Positions 20,207 through 29,726 of a DNA stretch of 64,000 nucleotides are shown here, in pieces. The stretch is from Parapristionchus giblindavisi (lineage: Eukaryota; Nematoda; Chromadorea; Rhabditida; Diplogasteridae): assembly GCA_943737045.1 (NCBI GenBank), contig CALSFV010000009.1, forward strand, positions 1,364,001 to 1,428,000, written 5' to 3'. The translations under genes were made by a program, and so were the position numbers. Each line of letters begins with the position of its first letter. Positions within the stretch are counted from its first letter, which is position 1. The notes beneath the pieces were generated by a model. That model was not told the origin of the DNA. It made no database searches and saw only the letters and a program-made list of their open reading frames with translations.

Positions 20207-20562
20207 ATTAATTGGCTTCACTTAAGAAATAATCAATACTCATATCAAATACATTGATAATTTGTCATTGTTCCTTCCGTATCCACTGACTTTTCATTCG
20301 ACAATGCAATTACATTATTCATTTCTTTAGCTACACCACCTCATTCATTCATGCCGTGTTAATTTCCCGGGAATAGCACTCGGAATAAGCAAAAGGGTGT
20401 TAATTTTGAAAATTATGGTTAAGCAAAGGGGTGTTTATTCCGTTCATTCATTCACCTTTCCCAGTGTTAAAGCCTATATAAAATATAAATATGCTTTCCT
20501 ATTTCCAGGTCACCTATACTGGCCGTCAAAGTTTTTAAATTATATTCAAGCTATAAGATAAA

Positions 20563-20919
20563 ATGCAATTGATCAATAATATGATAAAAGGTAATTTTTA
20601 TCAACGCTTAATAATCGAGCAATCCCCTAAAATCTTTCAGATGAAGGAGGAAATAGATGAAGTAAACGCATTATTCGACACTGAATACGAGACTGAACCG
20701 CTGTTCGACGAAGAGTTGTCAATGAAACTTTCAGTCCAAGATGAGTATGACAACCTGTTCGTGGATGAAGTCATCATAATGATGGACGCTCGATGTCGTT
20801 CCCGAGAGATAGCACAAAGGAATGAAGAGACCTCAGGCAACCATGATGACGACGAGTTGTTCAAATATTATTTTATTTTATTTTTTTATATTCACAATAT
20901 ATGTGCCTCAATAAAATAA
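20563..20919 (+). other. Weak acidic open frame, origin unknown
   Basis: Just outside the large element, a plus-strand frame includes MKEEIDEVNALFDTEYE, VQDEYDNLFVDEVIIMMD and ETSGNHDDDELFKYYF. Codon quality in the middle is better than the flanks and the acidic content resembles transposase tails, but no motif is recognised. Confidence 0.2.
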
Positions 20920-21287
20920 TTAATATCTCATAATAACGCATTTTACATGGACTGTAATGAGTTAAAGCCTACGGTTTGCATTTTGTAGTTTGTATTTTGT
21001 GTAGGGATTAAGAGGTAGATATAGCCCCTCTCTTTCCTGCCTCTGGGTCAGAGAGAGAGAGAGAGATTCTGAACGTAGGAGCATGAGGTTTACACCTTCC
21101 TGCTCTTCCCCCTTTTTTTCTTATCCTATCCCATCTCTGCGAAAATGTAATAAATACATATTCAAAATTCCGAAACGACCTACTTGCCATGTAAAATATT
21201 TTGGTCTTTTGAACAAAATGATGTAGAAAAAATATTTAAAAAAATGATTACTAAAAATAAAATATGCAAAACTATGAATTGCAAAAA

Positions 21288-21360
21288 TGCCACGAGCCGG
21301 GATCGAACCGGCGACCTTATGATCTTCAGTCATACGCTCTCCCAACTGAGCTATCATGAT
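21288..21360 (-). tRNA. tRNA-Phe(GAA)-like, acceptor stem weakened
   Basis: On the minus strand the D-arm (TAGCTCAGTTGGGAGAGC), the anticodon arm with loop CTGAAGA (anticodon GAA) flanked by ATGA/TCAT, and the T-arm (GCCGGTTCGATCCCGGC) are all canonical; length is 73. The 3' acceptor strand TCGTGGC expects GCCACGA at the 5' end, but the sequence is ATCATGA, leaving one mismatch and two G-T pairs. It may be a functional but diverged gene or a recent pseudogene. Confidence 0.65.
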
Positions 21361-22573
21361 CGCTAGAAACATCAATGAACCATCAGGCCGGTTCAGGGAA
21401 GGGGGGCGCTTTTTGAAAATTGAGCAAATTCGGCAATAGGTTTCGGCAATACGGGTAACGAGTCTGAACGTTTGCTACTGCGCCATGGGATAGATGAGTG
21501 GCTGCGCTAATTCTTCGCATATCACTTTGCATTCGCACAAGAGGGGTGTAGTGATATGAACATTCGCGGGCCACCATCTTTAAAGAAAATATTCTAGGTA
21601 CTCGACCTTTAATAATTCGATTCAATTGTGTTCACATAGTACGCTTGTCCATTCTTCATTCTTCCTAAACACCCCGCCTTATCATGTGGTGTTACATTTT
21701 CAAAACGTGCACACGTCCACGTGCGTTTTTCAGTTAGTAAAACGTACGGAGAAGCGTTTTGAAAGTATAGCATCACGTTTTGCTCTATATCTTAATGATC
21801 TGTGAATAAGTGGAAACAATTCCTTTATCAAAATTTATTTATTTCCATTTTCTCTTTTTTCTCAAAAAAAAACAATATTATTTTTAAAGTTTTTCCATTC
21901 ATTCAAAGTGCATGCAAACTTAAACTTGTACTTTTTATTAATAATACTAATTTAATGAAACAATTAATGGAATAAAAATATTTGTGAATACTAGGACGTT
22001 GAAGAGGGTTGTATAGGCGCGAACATCCGTGCAGAATAGCGGTTTGATCACATACTTGGTAAACATCTAATAATAATTATAATTATATTATTATAATTAT
22101 ATTATTATGTTTTAATTAGAATTGGAATTATAAGGCAGTAGCCAGACTCTCGCAGAAGATACGATCTAGTACCTGGAAAGTTCTGCATACATATAAATGC
22201 CCTTTTGAATGAGCAGAAAAAAATCTCATTTGTGAACGGGTTAGTAAAATTGTATGAAAAAACTGTTAATAGAAAATTAAAGAAATGTACCTAATAAAAT
22301 GTAGTACAAGTTTGAAATTGTTGTTATATGCGGAGATCGCTCATTGCCTCTACTAAGATGATCAAGTTTTCCGGAATATGTAGATAACGGCATTTTGAAG
22401 AGGTAGACGAGTCACAGGAAGGTGAAAACTCGCATAGCACCTCGAAAGTTATTTATTTATTTATTTATCATATATCCTATAAAGATGTGACAACATTTGA
22501 AACGAAGAATAAATGAAAGGGGATTATCTTCGCTAATATGGTTTTGATTGATTGATAATGAGAATAATAGTCC
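21361..22573. other. Non-coding stretch with one MITE remnant
   Basis: It holds the inverted pair GTGTTACATTTTCAAAACG at 21685 and the mirrored copy ending at 21775 (GCGTTTTGAAAGTATAGCA), related to the element at 55083-55190. It also has the palindromic ATAATTATAATTATATTATT near 22070 and no supported gene. Confidence 0.4.
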
Positions 22574-22938
22574 TGTTAGGGTATGATACCCAGCCCAACA
22601 AGAACTCCCCTAATATGGATATATGATCTGTGTAATTGTATTATGTGTTGTAGTCATTATGTTAATTATATTACTTTTGCATTTCTTTGTGTCTCATTTA
22701 TTTTGCATTGTAATCAATTATGGTCCATTACCATAATTGTAAGTTGATGTCGTGTCTTTCGTTGTCTTATCTTTAGTCTGGGACTCGTGTCGTTGTAGAG
22801 TGAGGTTGTGTAGTAGTTGTTGTTGGATTGTGTTTAGTCTTAGTCAGTGTAGATAAAGTTTATATTTATTGATCTTTGGTCTTTGGTCTTGTGGTATCAC
22901 AGCAAAAGGAGAACTCCGGCTAAAGTTACTTTCGTACA
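22574..22938 (+). mobile_element. LTR-like sequence followed by a primer-site-like motif
   Basis: It begins TGTTAGGGTATGATACCCAG and ends TTCGTACA, fitting TG...CA, and is followed at once by TGGGGGCCGAACC, which looks like a primer-binding site. No second LTR, gag or pol was found downstream before a 58-bp minisatellite, so it would be a truncated or solo remnant. Confidence 0.4.
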
Positions 22939-23036
22939 TGGGGGCCGAACCGACCTTTGCTTGCTGAAAACCACTTGTATCATTGACCAAATTGATCTAC
23001 CTTTTGACTAAGAGAGAGAGAGAGGAAGAGGATTGT

Positions 23037-23285
23037 ATTGTGGATATCGTATCGTCGGCTGTATCTCGGTTGAGTGAAGTAGGCCTCCCGATTGATTGTG
23101 AACGTCGGCTGTAGTATCTCGGTTGAGTGACGTAGGCCTCCCGATTGATTGTGAAGACAGTATTATCTCGGTTGAGTGAAGTAGGCCTCCCGATTGATTG
23201 TGAATACTGTAGTGTCTCGGTTGAGTGAAGTAGGCCTCCCGATTGATTGTGAAGACAGTATTATCTCGGTTGAGTGGTCTTAAGA
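23037..23285. repeat. Minisatellite with units of about 58 bp
   Basis: About four and a half units each contain TATCTCGGTTGAGTGAAGTA, GGCCTCCCGATTGATTGTGA and a variable AGACAGTAT or ACGTCGGCTG segment. Confidence 0.85.
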
Positions 23286-23724
23286 ACACTGATATCTCCT
23301 TCTAGGCTCAATCCATAATCACTATTTCATTCCATTCATTATGTTCTTCACTAGTTTATTTATTTGTTTCGCATCATTTGTTCGCTAAATGTGAATAAAT
23401 ATATATATGAATAAAGATATAAACCAACGGCTCACAGGAGTACGATAAGAAGGAAGAGAAATCGTTTTATAAAGAGGGATAGGGGGGAGATAGTCATAGA
23501 ACAACGATTAGATATCATTATATCTCTCTCTGTTTAATGTTTTTGTAAAGGTCAATGCCGTTCTTTGGGTGCATATTTATTTATTTTATTTTTTTATATG
23601 CAAAATATGTTAGAAGAATGAACGATTTTTAAGCGTTTTATACAAAAAAAAAGATGAAAAGTACCGTTTATATATTATTGAACATTTGAATGTTATGTAA
23701 TAACTTGAATATAAATACATGTAT
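23286..23724. other. AT-rich, no gene seen
   Basis: Only low-complexity sequence and scattered short frames. Confidence 0.3.
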
Positions 23725-24400
23725 CTGACGGCCAGTATAGGTGTCCTGAAATTAGAATACGAAAGCTTATTTGCGTATTCAAATAGATAATCGTGAACAA
23801 TGGGAAGGTACATGGATGACGTCGTGTCGCTCAAGAACAGAAATATTATTATTTTATTATATCAACGTACGTATGCACGAAACGAGACACATAAATATGT
23901 CGAGAGAAACGGGTTTGAAATATAAAAAAATGTGATTATTAAGGGAAAAATATTTATGAATGGGCCATGGTGATAAAAGTATCAAGGATTGAAAGGAGGA
24001 AATGACTAACGTAATGACATTTTCCAATTTAAATAAAGCAAATGCAAAATAACGACAAATGTCCAATGGGCGCGCAAGCTAGGTCTGCTCTTATAAAAAG
24101 CGTCATATAAAAAGAATTACCCTGTAGAGTGCGTTGGTTGTAAGGCAAAATCATTTTGATGACCTTTAAATCATTGTAAAGCGATGATTGATAGAAAACA
24201 ATGCCAGTAAGCAATGAATGAATCGGTTCTCACAAGGGAAATAAGTACAGTTTTGATTAGTGTGATTGCACACGCGTACGCGTGACCGCGACGCAACGCT
24301 ACCATATGTCAGGCTCTGGGACAGATTGTTAGCACCAGCCTATGCATGATCAACATTAGAAGAGAAAGACGTGGTGTTGTAATCCTCTCATAGTGCGTAA
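23725..24400. mobile_element. Diverged single arm of the TTGACGGCCA transposon family
   Basis: It starts TCTGACGGCCAGTATAGGTG and follows 17927-18490 in order: GAACAATGGGAAGG, ATGACGTCGTG, CATATAAAAAGAATTA, GCCAGTAAGCAATGAA, TCTCACAAGGGAAATAAG and CGTGACCGCGACGC. The opposite arm is not seen in this orientation. Confidence 0.6.
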
Positions 24401-24919
24401 AAGTATAATAATAACACTATAATTAAAATAAAAAATATTCTGCAATTTTCTGTTTTTTTAACTCTCGAAAATATGTTTTGTAAAGGAAATAGTGAATGGA
24501 GCTGTCGAGTGCAGTTGGGATCAACCTCTCCCACACATCTCATATAACATTTCATAATATTCCAACCTTGCTGACCCCATTGCGTTTATACATTTTAAAT
24601 GTAAATATTATCTGAAGGAGCCATTATCGCCGTATTTGATAAAACAAATGATGTCGTCGAAAATTTATTTTATCAAATACGGCGATAATAAATATGATAA
24701 AGATGATAAATTTATTTTCATTAAATGAAAAAGGAGTGTTTACCGATGGTAGCAGGTAATAATTACTTTATTCTATAAAATGATAAGGCACGTCTGTCTG
24801 TCTGTCATCTGTCCGTCACAATTCATGCATTCATTTCATTCACATTTTACCGGGAAAGTATATCTAGATCATATGAAATGTCTGTTAATAGGGACCCATG
24901 GTCTAGTGTATAAAAAAAT
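24401..24919. other. Non-coding with a short palindrome
   Basis: An inverted repeat at about 24624-24692 (ATTATCGCCGTATTTGATAA and its complement around AAATGATGTCGTCGAAAATT) could form a hairpin. No other feature. Confidence 0.4.
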
Positions 24920-25152
24920 CTTAAATTGGGGCTTAAATTGGGGCTTAGATTGGGGCTTAGATTGGGGCTTAGAGTGGGGCTTAGATTGGGGCTTAGATTG
25001 GGGCTTAGATTGGGGCTTAGATTGGGGCTTAGATTGGGGCTTAGATTGGGGCTTAGATTGGGGCTTAGATTGGGGCTTAGATTGGGGCTTAGGTTGAGGC
25101 TTAGGTTGAGGCTTAGACTGAGGCTTAGATTGGGGCTTAGGTTGAGGCTTAA
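24920..25152. repeat. 12-bp G-rich minisatellite
   Basis: About 19 head-to-tail units of TTAGATTGGGGC, with TTAGGTTGAGGC variants at the right end. Four-G runs every 12 bases on the plus strand could form G-quadruplexes. Long repeat frames (GLDW or LRLG) across it are artefacts. Confidence 0.95.
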
Positions 25153-25669
25153 ACCCGGGATTAAATCCGGGCTTCCTCTCCTCTTCTCATCACATCTTTG
25201 CTTTTTTTTCCTTTTAAAGGTGATTTTTTATCTTGGATCTTTACTTTGTTCTTCTATTAATCGCCCTATTCACTTGTTACCCTCGGTCCTCCCGTCTCCT
25301 TCTCTCGGTACTAACCTTTCGTCCGAACTCCCGCGAAGATGTGTTCCTTCAAAGATTCAATTTAAAGATGGAGGCCCTCGAATGTCTATGCTAATGTGTA
25401 ACATATCGGGTATACAGTAACGGCCAAAAGAATGCAACAACGTGTTTTTTGAGTGTAGCTTTGCTTGTATGCAACCAATCGGCGTAATTTTTTGATATGT
25501 TGTGCGCACAGGTCTTACCGTCGTATTGTGAAAGAAAAAGAGCGACGTTTCTGAAAAATCAGAAAAATTTAATGAATTTATTGATTTCGGCGATTTTCAC
25601 ATTTTGAACCATTCTTTTTGCTTATTTTTTTTGCTTGTTTGCATTGCGATGAAAAATTGTTTTATAATT
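25153..25669. other. Transition region with a possible mariner-like left end
   Basis: TACAGTAACGGCCAAAAGAA at 25419 looks like a Tc/mariner terminal sequence, but no matching inverted end is found nearby. No gene. Confidence 0.25.
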
Positions 25670-25808
25670 GCCGTGCAATAATGTGATAGTTCTACACGCT
25701 ACCTCTCCCAGCTAGTGGTGGCGTAGTGGCAAAGATGCCGCTTACAATTTTTGCGCGGCGGGTTCGATCCGAGAGGTAGCGCGCAGAACTACCACATTAT
25801 TGCACGGC
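25670..25808. mobile_element. Small fold-back element enclosing a tRNA-like sequence
   Basis: GCCGTGCAATAATGTG and CGCTACCTCTC at the left mirror GAGAGGTAGCG and CACATTATTGCACGGC at the right. The centre (25714-25780) has an A-box-like TGGCGTAGTGG and a B-box-like GGTTCGATCC, so a tRNA-derived Pol III unit sits in the fold-back. Confidence 0.6.
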
Positions 25809-26023
25809 AATTGCATGGCTATTACACGACAATTTCGTTGCAAAAATTGCACAAACTTTGAAATTTTTAAAGTCCGGGTACAGAGCGCTTCAGAATTTTT
25901 TAAGCACACCTTCTTAATCTAGAGAGAAAGGGTTTTCCAATGAGCTATGAACCGTCGCTTTTCGCCGGATTAAGGCCAATGAGACTCCTTGTAAGGCTGG
26001 GACGTGTTGTGTAGGGGCCAGTG

Positions 26024-26160
26024 CTGTTCGGAACAAAATATTTTCGGAAAATTCGGAAAAATTTCAAAAAATATAATTGTTATTGTTCTGCAAATACTAA
26101 AAGCGATATTAATGGCAATAATTTTATTTTGAAACAAAAAAATATTTAAAAAAATAGCAT
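26024..26160. mobile_element. Fragment of the nested hAT family
   Basis: CTGTTCGGAACAAAATATTT and the following GCAAATACTAAAAGCGATAT are the reverse complement of the right end of the element at 30691-31815. Only one end is present. Confidence 0.6.
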
Positions 26161-26548
26161 CATTGCGTATAGTATATAGCATATCTGGGAACTGAGAAAA
26201 ATAGCGTAAAGACCGATAACAACGTTTAAGATTCATTATGATTTCATTCCCCCCGAGTCACCTTTCACTTATTTCTTCTTCTAGACAGTGAAGTCATTAT
26301 CGTCACCTATTTATTTTTGATCATATTCATTTTCATGTGTCGTTGCATGTGTGTGCATGTAGATAAAATATATATATATATAATATTCCATCTTTATGTA
26401 CTAAATAGTTTCAATTAGTATTTCTTCTATTATGTGCTTTGTTAATAGAGTTTTTGCTCGATCATTAAAGAGTTAAATTTATACTTTAATGATAGGAAAA
26501 ATATTATTATGATAATTTTAAAAAAGGAATTCCAATGTTTGTTTTCAG

Positions 26549-26672
26549 CCCACCCGAAGATTCGGAAAAGGGAGATGATGCATACGAAAACGATAATGAA
26601 ACAAATGGAAGTTTAATTGGTGTTGCTAAGACCACTCTTTCCCTCGTCATGATTTATCTAATGATAAATTGA
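26549..26672 (+). CDS. Candidate terminal exon of an unknown gene
   Basis: After a strong acceptor (TTTTCAG) an open frame reads PPEDSEKGDDAYENDNETNG, then SLIGVAKTTLSLVMIYLMIN and TGA. The hydrophobic C-terminus after a polar acidic linker could be a GPI-attachment signal or a membrane anchor. No upstream exon could be found. Splice site and composition are seen; function is inference. Confidence 0.3.
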
Positions 26673-26963
26673 CATAGAGCACCCATAAACATGATAAAGC
26701 GTGATATCTTAAATATATTGGCACCAAACAATCAGTACATACTAAATAGAAATAGATTAAGGATGTTAAATTTATTGTTTTCACGAACTGAGTAAAAGAG
26801 TTCGTCATGATCTCATATACTCATCGAATTTCGTTTCGCCTTAGTTGATCTGCAACTAATTTATGAATATTGATTATTTACTTTCTAAAAACGATATTTT
26901 CAATAAAGAGGAGATCGTAGAGCACGACAAACAGTAGGAAGAATCCGAATTTATGTTGTCTTT

Positions 26964-27782
26964 GTTTACATTCGAGATTTTATTATTAGTATTGTGCGTA
27001 TAAAATGTACTTGCATAAGAAAATGACAAATGGTGCTAACGAACGGAAGTCACAATCGAGAGGCGAGCGGGATGTAGCCTTCTTCATCTCGCCCAGCCTC
27101 TCGATTGTCTCTCCGCTGCTTCACTCTAACCCGGCTGACCTTCGCCGCGCGCTATATTATATATAGAAGAGATCGGCATAGTTTCTCAACCATGCAAAAC
27201 AAGAAAGTCTCTTGTGGGAGTGATTGGCTACTCTCGTACCAAATAAACAAGTGTATTTTATACGGCATAATTTTACCAAAAATAGCATGAGTTAGATTAC
27301 TTTTACACAACTTAAAAAGTTTACGTGAATAGAAATTGAGAATGCAACAGCGGTTTCATTTACTGATCGAATACGACTTCACTAGATAGGTCAGGGCCAT
27401 CATCCGTGGAAAGATTGTTCTTCTCATTGTGAATCCAATCGTAGATCTCGTCAGGGGTGATAATCCGATCATCCTCGTGTACTGCCACTTCATCCTCGAT
27501 GAATGCTCCATCCTCTTCTACCTCCTTCTCCCACTCATTGATGAAGTCCTTGACGAGCGCCACATCTCTTTTGGTTCTGCCCCCGTCACTGCCTTCTTCT
27601 TTTATTCTCAATTATTCAATTTATTCTGAAATATTCTCAATTTATTCTCAATTTAATTTATTCTCTCTCTGTATTCTCAATTTCTATTCTATGTAAACTT
27701 TTTGAGTTGTGTAAAAGTAATCTAACTCATGCTATTTTTGATAAAATTATGCTACTAATAATAAAATCTCGAATGTGAACAA
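26964..27782. mobile_element. Inverted-repeat element with an acidic coding remnant
   Basis: TTTACATTCGAGATTTTATT (from 26967) is mirrored by AATAAAATCTCGAATGTGAA (to about 27780). A second inverted pair lies at 27249-27345 and 27672-27770 (CTAACTCATGCTATTTTTG and complement), showing an interrupted left arm. Within it, minus strand 27360-27611, an open frame contains RDVALVKDFINEWEKE, IEDEVAVHEDDRIITPDEI and YDWIHNEKNNLSTDDGP before a stop. Acidic tails like this occur at the end of pogo/Tigger-type transposases, so it may be a leftover C-terminus. Confidence 0.45.
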
Positions 27783-28095
27783 CAAAAAAAAACGCCGCAC
27801 ACTGTGACACGTTCTCCGATGAGTAGTAGGGACGGGAGGGAAGTGTCTGTGAGATATGTGATATGGTAGGGGGTACTGTATTACGGTAAGATGAGTGGGT
27901 GAGGAACGAGCAAACATAGGATGGGGGGGGGGCGATGGGGTGCGAAACAACAATCGCTACTAGCAATCATAAATAACAATAGTAATATCCTTTCTTCTTT
28001 TACAGTCTAATCTTCACATCTTCATCATCACTATTTCCTTATTCACACTTTGCCTTGTTTGCGGGTACAATCTCTACAATGCATCAGTCTCTCAC
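27783..28095. other. Intron-like sequence downstream of the Rab5-GEF middle exons
   Basis: Part of it (TACGGTAAGATGAGTGGGTG at about 27893) resembles 45711-45740, which lies in the same relative position in another piece of the gene. That supports the idea that both derive from one ancestral intron. Confidence 0.35.
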
Positions 28096-29137
28096 CTGTA
28101 CGGGCAGGGGTGGTGCCATTTCGATCGGTGGATTAGACAGATCCGAGTCGGAGAGTAGGTCGACGAGGACGACTGGCTGTTGTTGTTGGTGTTGTCGTGA
28201 GCACTTGGCCAGGATGTCATCGGGTGAGGACTCGTCCAGTTCTGCAACCATAGGTCGAATAGCTAGGTTATCGGTTGTCAAAATCCGGTCAGGTTTTTCG
28301 ATTTTTGGCAGATTTGGCTCAAAATCTGGTCAGATTTTTCGATTTTTGTGAAATTTTGGCTCAAAATCCGGTCAGGTTTTTCGATTTTTGTGAAATTTTG
28401 GCTTAAAATCCGGTCAGGCTTGGTACTTTGTAACATACTTTTCGACCTATGTCTGCAACGTCCTAGCAATGACTTTGAAATATTGATTTTTTTTTATTCG
28501 TGATTTTATAACACTACCAACTAATGCTTTTCCAATAATCAATATCAATCAATAAAAACAAAAATCAAAATATTACGAAGTAGATCAGCATTGGAGCAGC
28601 TCTCATTCAAGTTGCTTCCACCCGGCGCTCCTGAAAATAAATAAATCAATATATTGATTTCAATGTATCAATGATATATCATACAATACATCATTAATTT
28701 ATCGATCTATTGATCTAATTCATTTTTTCCGGTTGGTCAAGTAGGCCCGTTGCGTAATTTGATAAATATTGATGGAAAATCGATAACGCTTCTCCTTTTA
28801 CCATATCCATCCCACACGTACCATCTCGTCGGGAGCTCTCCACACTCGGCAAATCGTCCATGGTTGCCGATGCTCTCATTGTCGCCGCGTTACCTGACGA
28901 GAAGAAATCGATTATTGATTGATGAATTTCATTATTGATTTATTCATTCGGTTTGCATTGATTAAGATAACGTCCAACCCATAGAAGAAGACACATGGCT
29001 ACTTCAAAATACAACACAAAATCGATTAACCGATCGATACAGTACCATCAAACTACCGTACCTCGCTTCATCTTGTCTCCAATCCGGTGGAGACCCTGCA
29101 GGATGGTCGCCTTCTTTGATCGCATATCGATCAATAA
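28096..29137 (-). CDS. GAPVD1/RME-6-like middle region, four exons
   Basis: Minus-strand exons are 29062-29137, 28822-28893, 28577-28630 and 28096-28241; all three junctions are phase-consistent and acceptors and donors are canonical. The product contains MRSKKATILQGLHRIGDKMK, ATMDDLPSVESSRRDGAPGG, LNESCSNADLL and LDESSPDDILAKCSRQH, then a Gln run, DLLSDSDLSNPP and MAPPLPVQ. The SPDDILAKCSRQ motif resembles the ILDKYR segment in the low-complexity linker of animal GAPVD1, which lies before the helical bundle and VPS9 domain. It is on the same strand as the VPS9 exons, but they do not follow it at lower coordinates as a colinear gene would require. They appear at 33-35 kb, 42-45 kb and 53-55 kb instead. 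Single copy in this window. The family assignment rests mainly on the shared splice architecture and the one motif. Confidence 0.55.
28285..28420. repeat. Tandem repeat of about 42 bp
   Basis: Three units of AAAATCCGGTCAGGTTTTTC with GATTTTTGTGAAATTTTGGC. The right border leads into TTTGTAACATACTTTTCGAC, which recurs at 29697-29720 beside the palindromic element. Confidence 0.8.
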
Positions 29138-29726
29138 CTGAAATCGAGCAGTTAAAATCAATTCAATATTCAATATCCCATCGAACATCTTGAATATCAA
29201 CGACACATTATTACCAGTGACTCTCTCGTTTCAGACAATTCACATTATCCAATGTCACTCGATTAATTCGATGCTGCACTTTTACATAACGCCAAAATAA
29301 TAAATACTCTCAAAGACTACAAAACAGTAGAAACGTGAGTGTGCTTCATCAACGGCTCTCTGCTACACATATCAACTACATTACAGCCAAGCGATCCTAC
29401 CAGTGACCTTTCTCGTTTCCTGCTCTAATGACTATTCTACATTCACTTCCCTTCTTCGATAACTCTACTGTTTCGGGAATCAAACAATACAGCCACAAAC
29501 CACAAAACAACCGATCCAGTCTATCAGTCACCTGTCGGTTTCTTGTCTCAGTGACCACTCATTGTTGTACAACTCCCTCACCTCATCGCTATCCATTTTA
29601 ATACTTGTGGTAATGAACCAAACAATATTCCCTCAAACTACAACCTAGTCAATCAATGACAATGATTACACTAATGCCGCTCTATAAAAACTTTTTTAGT
29701 TTGTAACGTACTTTTCGACATATGGT
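29138..29726. repeat. Degenerate CTTTCTCGTTTC-type dispersed repeat block
   Basis: Three consecutive segments each contain CAGTGAC(C/T)(C)TTTCTCGTTTC-like sequence followed by an ATTCTACATTCAC-like stretch (29215, 29400, 29520). The same block type is found at 35240-35560, 36330-36720, 45880-46030, 47050-47390 and 48170-48560. No exon was recognised in it. Confidence 0.5.

Larger units (their letters stand above)
17927..20530. mobile_element. Large inverted-repeat transposon, 2.6 kb, no intact transposase
   Basis: The left end TTTGACGGCCATTATAGGTG pairs with the right end CACCTATACTGGCCGTCAAA. The arms (17927-18490 and about 19420-20530) share further inverted stretches such as TTAGCACTGAAAGAAGC and CGCGACGC near the inner ends. 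The right arm is interrupted by the fold-back element at 19831-20206 and neighbouring sequence. No target duplication is obvious. A diverged relative of the left arm lies at 23725-24400. I cannot assign a superfamily. Confidence 0.6.

Noticed and set aside
22574..23036. A full LTR retrotransposon
   Set aside because: Only one LTR-like end and a possible primer site are seen; no gag, protease or polymerase sequence follows.
24780..25420. Long open frames of GLDW and LRLG repeats
   Set aside because: They are translations of the 12-bp minisatellite in several frames; any 12-bp repeat without a stop gives this.
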